A model generated the notes under the pieces. It searched no databases, was not told the DNA's origin, and saw only the letters and a list, made by a program, of their open reading frames with translations. 64,000 nt of DNA from an uncultured Parabacteroides sp. (GTDB taxonomy: Bacteria; Bacteroidota; Bacteroidia; Bacteroidales; Tannerellaceae). Of this stretch, positions 59,501 through 64,000 are shown one piece after another. The position numbers and the translations under genes are program-made. The DNA lies in NCBI RefSeq assembly GCF_902493135.1, contig NZ_CABUOD010000026.1:1-64000 (forward strand), given 5' to 3'. Positions within the stretch are counted from its first letter, which is position 1, and each line of letters starts with the position of its first letter.

Positions 59501-59879
59501 CGGCTGGGCCTTCAGAGGTGACGGCAATATCCAGAAATGGCAGGCCGAAGGACGTTTTGACCCGGCTAATCCGACCCGCTATCCGGCTTATCCGAGATTG
59601 GAGGACTTGAGTAACTCCACGACGCCGAATATCGTCACTTCCGATTTCTGGACTCAGGATGCCTCTTATATCCGTCTGAAAAATATTCAATTGGGATACA
59701 CGTTCCCGAAGAAGATGTTGCAGGCTGCCAAGATCAGCAACTTGCGTGTGTATGTACAAGCCGAGAATCCTCTTTGCTGGAATAAGTATAAACCCGGATG
59801 GGACCCGGAAATCAATACATCCGGAAACTATTACCCGATATTGGCAACTTATACATTTGGTGTAAACTTTAAATTCTAA
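56520..59879 (+). CDS. SusC/RagA-type TonB-linked outer-membrane transporter with STN domain
   Basis: The 1119-residue protein has a signal peptide (MKLILLFVAISFFQLSAVES), an N-terminal STN domain (about 48-118), a carboxypeptidase-regulatory-like domain (about 128-205: GVVSDAFGPIAGANVVVKGT), a TonB-box-like stretch ALDEVVVVGYGT, the plug (about 215-335: GNSGGEIRVRGVGSFGGE) and a large beta-barrel ending YTFGVNFKF. The STN domain indicates signal transduction to FecR and ECF sigma, as here. It takes up oligosaccharides with the SusD lipoprotein that follows five bases after its stop. Confidence 0.95.
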   Translation: MKKKSTNGIAIPILNINLFRKMKLILLFVAISFFQLSAVESYAQNAKINLSLSDVTLAEAIRSIEANTQFVFFFNNSAIDMTKHVNLNVKNGNIKEVLNQILSSYTYRIEDNKIVLLGEVQQDGKITGVVSDAFGPIAGANVVVKGTTNGTITDMNGNFSLDVPKGSKLQISYIGYITKELTVGDKTNYSIQLAEDSQALDEVVVVGYGTEKKVNVIGSIAQIGSEKLENRSTPQLSNALTGQMAGVTVIQRSGRPGNSGGEIRVRGVGSFGGESNKSDALVLIDGIPGKLNDVSSEDVESISVLKDASTAAIYGSRAANGVILVTTKTGKEGKVSVGYNGYVGFNTPTALPEFVDTWQYATLYNEAVGREAYTQEEIQKFRDGSDPDHYANARYLDEVFSRKGLQTGHDVTVNGGNAQNRYMVSFGYLKQNGIVEKNDYQRYNARVNLINEILPGLKLTSRLSGVYGNRKEPMAPGGDDADNMLILIQKALRFPGLTPTVLSDGTFGAGRELHGTPAGWIKSDSFYENPEFSLNANVRLDYNPIKDLQLSAIGAYTYTNGEERTYRSTMKLSGDRVLGPSELKHKMGKTIYKTFQATAEYNKTIGGHTFGILAGYSWEQEDYRYVQGSRDKFPGNDLPYLNAGSPDNQKSEGTGNAWAIQSGFGRLRYNFNERYLFESTVRYDGSSRFPQSKKFGFFPSVAAGWRLSEENFFKENESLGFISNLKLKVSWGRLGNQNIGNYPYQSVYELGQNYPFGDTYTQGAAVTTAVDPTIKWEETETVDGGLEAVFWNGLLSVNASYFNRRTYDILYKPSGSVSTILGQKISEMNTGELKNFGWEFEVGHRNKIGEVSYNVNANLSIIKNKLVTLGVGNVEQLNGLVGNGSDLFIDYPIQMYYGYVSDGVFLDEKDIKSWHDQSKVTPNPQPGDIRYKDISGPDGVPDGKIDPNYDRVYLGSRIPKFTFGLNLGVEYKGLDLSVLLQGVAGVTGMLDGFAGWAFRGDGNIQKWQAEGRFDPANPTRYPAYPRLEDLSNSTTPNIVTSDFWTQDASYIRLKNIQLGYTFPKKMLQAAKISNLRVYVQAENPLCWNKYKPGWDPEINTSGNYYPILATYTFGVNFKF

Positions 59880-59884
59880 AAGAC

Positions 59885-61510
59885 ATGAAACGAATTAAAT
59901 ATTTTATTTTCACTTTACTGGCGGCTACGACAACCTTCGTATCGTGTGACCTGGACCGGAATCCGCTGGATAAGTTTGCAGAAAATGATTTCTGGACCAG
60001 TGAAGACAATGCGGAATTGGCGTTAACCGGTGTTTATAAGGGGAATATATTGTTTAACTCTCCGGAATATACCCCGACGGACTGGTGGTCGTATGGCGGT
60101 TTGATTTTTATGGAATTTCCTACGGATAATGCCTACGACCGTCGTGGGACGAACTCGAATTTCCATAAGATGACAAACGGTACTTTGTTATCGAATAATG
60201 CTTATACAAAAGCGTATTGGGAGAATTCGTATGCCAAGATTGCCCGTTGCAACCGTTTTCTGGAAGGTATCGGCAACCTGAGCGATCCGGCTGTCGTAGC
60301 TCGTTTCACGGCAGAGGCTCGTTTTATCCGGGCTGCCCAGTATTTTTATCTGTCTCAGTTTTTCCAGGATGTACCGCTGGTTACAAAAGTGTTGACGAAA
60401 GATGAGGCGAATACGGTAAAGAAAAATACGAAAGCGGAAATTACTGATTTTATTATTAAAGAGTTTACGGAAGCCGCTGCCGACCTGCCTCGTTTCAAGG
60501 ATTTGAAAGGTTCTGAAACCGGACGTGCGAGCAAGCAAGCTTCTCTTGCGTTCTTGGGACGTACGTTATTGGCTGCCAAGAAATATAGCGAAGCGGCAGC
60601 CGCTTATAAAGAGATCATAGACCTGGGCGACAATGCGATCGACCCGGATTATGCTTCCCTTTTCTTGCCGTCGAACGAGAATAGCAATGAAAACATTTTC
60701 TCTATGCAGTATCTGCAAGACCAAGCCGGAAATGCACTTCCTCAGCATGCTTTCCCCGTAAAAGACGGAGGCTGGTGTCTGATTAACGTCGCTGCAGGCC
60801 TGTTTGAAGCTTATCAGTTCAAAGATGGTACGCCGTTCAGCTATGACAGCCCGCTGTATAACCCGGATAACTTGGGCGAAAACAGAGATCCGCGCCTGGA
60901 TTATACCATTTATTATAATGGTTCTACTTTTAAAGGTTCTGTCTATGACTGCCATCCGGATTCTCAAAGCCCGGACAAAGTGATGGGAGGACAGACCACG
61001 CAGACCGGTTTTATGATGCGTAAGTATTTTGATGAGACTTTCTCCGGTGACCTGAACAGTTATGGAGGAAACGTTCCTGTTATCCGTTATGCGGAAGTTC
61101 TGTTGAGCTATCTGGAAGCCAAACTGGAAGCCGGTGAGGGGATCACGCAAGCCTTGCTGGATGAAACCATCAATAAGGTAAGAGGTCGGGCATCTGTACA
61201 GATGCCGGCAATCACGGAAGTGAATGCCGCGAAGTTGCGTCCTATTTTACGGAACGAGCGTCGCGTCGAACTGGCGATGGAAGGTATCCGCTATTGGGAC
61301 TTGCTGCGTTGGGGTATTGCACATGAAGCATTAAATGGCGATATTTACGGTGCTCCTTTCCCCGGTTCGAAACGCGTAAGTGTCAAACCGGCCGGCGAAC
61401 CTGACAAATACGGCAGATGGTGGGTGAACAGCCGTGCTTTCCGGCAGGATCAGGATTATAAATGGCCGATCCCGCAATCGGAACAGGATATAAATCCGAA
61501 TTTGCGATAG
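59885..61510 (+). CDS. SusD/RagB-family glycan-binding lipoprotein
   Basis: The 541-residue protein has a lipoprotein signal (FTLLAATTTFVSCDLD, Cys near residue 21) and the SusD helical fold (NSYAKIARCNRFLEGIGNLS, ARFIRAAQYFYLSQFFQDVP), ending in a C-terminal SusD domain (ERRVELAMEGIRYWDLLRWG). It binds glycan on the outside and forms a lid over the SusC barrel. The gene begins five bases after susC and is cotranscribed. Confidence 0.95.
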   Translation: MKRIKYFIFTLLAATTTFVSCDLDRNPLDKFAENDFWTSEDNAELALTGVYKGNILFNSPEYTPTDWWSYGGLIFMEFPTDNAYDRRGTNSNFHKMTNGTLLSNNAYTKAYWENSYAKIARCNRFLEGIGNLSDPAVVARFTAEARFIRAAQYFYLSQFFQDVPLVTKVLTKDEANTVKKNTKAEITDFIIKEFTEAAADLPRFKDLKGSETGRASKQASLAFLGRTLLAAKKYSEAAAAYKEIIDLGDNAIDPDYASLFLPSNENSNENIFSMQYLQDQAGNALPQHAFPVKDGGWCLINVAAGLFEAYQFKDGTPFSYDSPLYNPDNLGENRDPRLDYTIYYNGSTFKGSVYDCHPDSQSPDKVMGGQTTQTGFMMRKYFDETFSGDLNSYGGNVPVIRYAEVLLSYLEAKLEAGEGITQALLDETINKVRGRASVQMPAITEVNAAKLRPILRNERRVELAMEGIRYWDLLRWGIAHEALNGDIYGAPFPGSKRVSVKPAGEPDKYGRWWVNSRAFRQDQDYKWPIPQSEQDINPNLR

Positions 61511-61548
61511 GGTGTAGTCATGTGAAGCGACATAAATAAATTATTATC

Positions 61549-63087
61549 ATGAAATCAACAATCGTATTAGGAATAGGGGCCACCTTGCTGGCCTCCTGTT
61601 CCGGAAACAAACAAAAGGCGGAAGAGAAAGTAGCGCAGCAGCAGAAACCGAACGTTATTTTCCTGATAGCCGATGATATCGGTTATGGCGACCTGAGTTG
61701 CAACGGATCGAAAACGATCCATACGCCGAATGTGGAAAAACTGGCGGCGCGGGGCGTCCGTTTTACGGATGCACATGCGGTAGCTGCGACCAGTACGCCT
61801 TCGCGCTATTCCCTGTTTACCGGACATTATGCCTGGAGACGAAACGATACGGGGATTGCCGCCGGAGATGCCGGTATGGTGATCCGTCCCGAACAGCCGA
61901 CCGTTGCCGATATGTTCCGCGAATGCGGCTATACGACCGGTGCGATCGGGAAGTGGCATTTGGGATTGGGCGACAAGACCGGTACGCAGGACTGGAACGG
62001 CTTTATCACTCCGGGGCCGACGGATATCGGTTTCGATTACTCCTATCTGATGGCGGCTACCGCCGATCGTGTCCCCTGTGTTTTTGTCGAGAACCAGCGG
62101 ATCGTGAACCTCGATCCGAATGATCCGATTGCCGTCAGCTATAAGGAACCGTTTCCCGGCGAACCGTTGGGGAAAGACCATCCGGAACTGCTGACAAAGC
62201 TCAAACCGAGCCCGAACCACGGGCATGACATGGCGATCGTAAACGGTATCTCCCGTATCGGGTATATGAAAGGAGGCAAACAGGCTTTGTGGGAAGACGA
62301 GAACATAGCGGACAGTATTACTTGTAAGGCTGTCCGGTTTATCGAGAACCACAAGGACGAACCGTTCTTCCTGTATGTCGGAACCAATGATGCGCATGTT
62401 CCCCGTTGGCCGCATCCCCGCTTTGTAGGGAAGAGCGGTATGGGTCCCCGTGGCGACGCTTTGCTGCAATTCGACTGGACGGTCGGACAGGTTATGGATG
62501 CATTGGACAGAGCAGGCCTGACGGAAAACACCCTGATCGTTCTGAGTAGCGACAATGGACCTGTGGTCGATGACGGCTATGCAGACCGTGCCGTTGAACT
62601 TTTGGGCGACCATAAGCCCTGGGGACCGTTCCGTGGCGGCAAATATAGTATTTTCGAAGCCGGAACCCGCATCCCGATGATCGTGAGCTGGCCGGCGCAG
62701 GTGAAACCGGGTGTTTCCGATGCATTGGTTTCGCAGGTCGACTTGTATGCTTCTATGGCAAGCCTGATGGGCAAGACTCTTGAAGCGGGCGCCGGTCCTG
62801 ACAGCCAGGATTATCTGGATGCTTTCTTGGGTAAAGACCTGAAAGGACGCGACTATGTGGTCGAAGTGGCCGGTTCTCTTTCTGTTTCCGACGGCGTATG
62901 GAAGTATATTGCTCCGAGCAATGGCGCCGCCTATCAGAAACTGACCAATATCGAGTTGGGCAACAGCAAGGAAGAACAGCTTTACAACTTGAAACAGGAT
63001 ATCGGCGAAAAGAAGAATTTGGCAGCCGAACATCCCGAAATCGTTGCAAAGTTGAAAGCTATTTTAGAAAAGGAAAAGGCTAAATAG
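61549..63087 (+). CDS. Serine-type S1 sulfatase lipoprotein
   Basis: The 512-residue protein has a lipoprotein signal (GATLLASCSGN, Cys17) and an alkaline-phosphatase-like sulfatase fold. The metal ligands DD are in LIADDIGYGD, the formylglycine motif is STPSR at residues 82-86 (Ser82 to be converted), and further metal/catalytic residues are in LSSDNGPV and GKWHLG. A serine rather than cysteine motif requires the radical-SAM maturase anSME, not seen in the window. It removes sulfate from host or algal glycans. As the only enzyme in the operon it suggests that desulfation is the locus's own contribution. Confidence 0.92.
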   Translation: MKSTIVLGIGATLLASCSGNKQKAEEKVAQQQKPNVIFLIADDIGYGDLSCNGSKTIHTPNVEKLAARGVRFTDAHAVAATSTPSRYSLFTGHYAWRRNDTGIAAGDAGMVIRPEQPTVADMFRECGYTTGAIGKWHLGLGDKTGTQDWNGFITPGPTDIGFDYSYLMAATADRVPCVFVENQRIVNLDPNDPIAVSYKEPFPGEPLGKDHPELLTKLKPSPNHGHDMAIVNGISRIGYMKGGKQALWEDENIADSITCKAVRFIENHKDEPFFLYVGTNDAHVPRWPHPRFVGKSGMGPRGDALLQFDWTVGQVMDALDRAGLTENTLIVLSSDNGPVVDDGYADRAVELLGDHKPWGPFRGGKYSIFEAGTRIPMIVSWPAQVKPGVSDALVSQVDLYASMASLMGKTLEAGAGPDSQDYLDAFLGKDLKGRDYVVEVAGSLSVSDGVWKYIAPSNGAAYQKLTNIELGNSKEEQLYNLKQDIGEKKNLAAEHPEIVAKLKAILEKEKAK

Positions 63088-63106
63088 TCTTTTTGCATAA
63101 AGTGTG

Positions 63107-63150
63107 AAAACGCCTGTAGGTAATCTAAAAAATATTCCTGCAGGCGTTTT
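63107..63150 (+). terminator. Terminator of the SusC-SusD-sulfatase operon
   Basis: AAAACGCCTGTAGG (63107-63120) and CCTGCAGGCGTTTT (63137-63150) pair over 14 positions (one G-U) and are followed by TTAG. It lies 20 bases after the sulfatase stop. Confidence 0.82.
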
Positions 63151-63233
63151 TTAGTTAAAAAGGACGAGTTCATTTTATTCTGCTCCCGGTTTGCGTTATC
63201 TTTGCAAATCATTAGGCAGAAAATAAAAGGATA

Positions 63234-63893
63234 ATGCTGGGATTGATAAGTAAAGGAATTGTGATTGGCGTACTGGTTTCCGCCCCGATGGGTCCGATCG
63301 GTATGCTGTGCATACAACGAACGCTGAACAAAGGACGCTGGCACGGGTTTGTCACCGGATTGGGGGCTGCTCTGTCGGACGTGATCTACGCTGCACTGAC
63401 CTGCCTGGGGATGGGAGTCGTGGTGAATTTCGTGGAGGCGAACCAGGCTCCCTTGCAATTGATCGGCAGTATCGTACTGGGCATTTTCGGCTATTATATT
63501 TTCCAGTCCAATCCTGTCCGGAATCTCAAAAAACAACGAGAGAAAAAGTTATCCTTCACCCAGGATTTTATTACGGCTTTTCTTCTTACCTTTAGCAACG
63601 TATTAATCGTATTACTATATATTGGTTTGTTTGCCCGCTTTGGCTTTGTCCTGCCGGAACATTCTGTTTGGATGTTGTTGGGAGGCATCGTCTTTATTGG
63701 GGTGGGAGCGGTTCTCTGGTGGTTCGGAATCACTTATATAGTGGCTAAATTAAAGAAATGGTTTAACGTGCGAGGTATATGGCTGTTGAATAGGATAGTC
63801 GGGTCGGTCATTATTGTCTTGGCGGTCATCGGAGTTTTATCCGTATTGCTGACTTCCTATTTACATCTGCCATTGCTCCAAATCTATAATTGA
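63234..63893 (+). CDS. LysE/RhtB-family exporter
   Basis: The 219-residue protein has about six membrane segments and the LysE signature near the N-terminus (GVLVSAPMGPIGMLCIQRTL, RWHGFVTGLGAALSDVIYAA). Further segments are LLTFSNVLIVLLYIGLFARF and SVWMLLGGIVFIGVGAVLWW. Members export amino acids and related compounds. It has its own promoter region after the operon terminator and is separated from the next gene by one base, so they form an operon. Confidence 0.9.
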   Translation: MLGLISKGIVIGVLVSAPMGPIGMLCIQRTLNKGRWHGFVTGLGAALSDVIYAALTCLGMGVVVNFVEANQAPLQLIGSIVLGIFGYYIFQSNPVRNLKKQREKKLSFTQDFITAFLLTFSNVLIVLLYIGLFARFGFVLPEHSVWMLLGGIVFIGVGAVLWWFGITYIVAKLKKWFNVRGIWLLNRIVGSVIIVLAVIGVLSVLLTSYLHLPLLQIYN

Positions 63894-63894
63894 A

Positions 63895-64000
63895 ATGAAG
63901 AAACTGAAAGTCCCTTATTTGGAAACGCTGGACGTACTGGACCTGTCGTCCGTAGGCTTTTTGATGGAAAAAGCCCAGCGAGAGTCGATCGACGTGATTA
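63895..64000 (+). CDS. Start of an unidentified gene, cut by the window end
   Basis: Thirty-five codons are visible, starting MKKLKVPYLETLDVLDLSSV. The pattern recalls the start of carbohydrate-binding (CBM9-like) proteins of Bacteroidetes, but this is too short to decide. It is one base after the LysE stop, so it is coupled to it. Confidence 0.5.
   Translation, partial: MKKLKVPYLETLDVLDLSSVGFLMEKAQRESIDVI

Noticed and set aside
61567..63033. Long minus-strand frame of 488 codons opposite the sulfatase
   Set aside because: It is antisense to a gene with complete catalytic motifs and has no recognisable protein features.

Overview
The window reads as chromosomal DNA of a gut Bacteroidales bacterium, most likely Parabacteroides. 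The signs are promoters of the Bacteroidetes type (TTG or TTTG, about 19-20 bases, then TAnnTTTG), a SusC/SusD pair with ECF sigma and FecR, BT4734/VirE-type primases, the Bacteroidetes gene order parA-parB-DUF5683-lytic transglycosylase-Rel, and two very large exported proteins with a DUF6383-type C-terminus, a family I associate with Parabacteroides surface (S-layer-like) proteins. The genus is inferred from gene content only.

Layout. 0-5 kb is an accessory cluster: glucosaminidase, DUF4248, HU-like protein, a HigA-type antitoxin next to the wreck of its HigB toxin, a DUF3987 primase and an unrecognised small gene. 5.3-9.3 kb is the first giant DUF6383 gene with a putative invertible promoter. 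9.6-10.2 kb is a PIN-domain toxin-antitoxin pair. 10.4-26 kb is core chromosome: parA, parB, DUF5683, mltD-like, rel, RNase R, a Na+/Ca2+ exchanger, DUF3127, MerR, M23 peptidase, alaS, aroB and tRNA-Pro(GGG). 26.08-32.31 kb is a small integrative element inserted in the 3' end of that tRNA gene. A 45-bp direct repeat bounds it, and it carries a tyrosine integrase, a HTH/excisionase-like gene, DUF6291, a VirE-type primase, a putative PD-(D/E)XK nuclease and an exported protein.

32.3-45.6 kb holds HU, an AraC regulator, a frameshifted response regulator, rpsA, an ECF sigma factor with a membrane partner, a HipA-like kinase/DUF3037 pair, DUF6249, a nitronate monooxygenase, a PstS-like protein with a porin, a GH20 hexosaminidase and an ORF6N protein. 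45.7-49.4 kb is purL. 49.7-53.8 kb is the second giant DUF6383 gene, again with a putative invertible promoter. 54.6-63.1 kb is a compact glycan-utilisation locus (ECF sigma, FecR, SusC, SusD, serine-type sulfatase). The window ends with a LysE-type exporter and the start of one more gene.

The most striking system is the pair of giant surface-protein genes 41 kb apart. Each has, upstream, two copies of the same unusual inverted repeat (core ACGTACGT) flanking about 174 bases with one good promoter. In the sequence as given, both promoters point away from their gene, so both loci look switched off. Inversion would turn each on. This fits phase variation of surface proteins as known in Parabacteroides, and adds the observation that the two loci share repeats, switch segment, coding ends and downstream hairpin.
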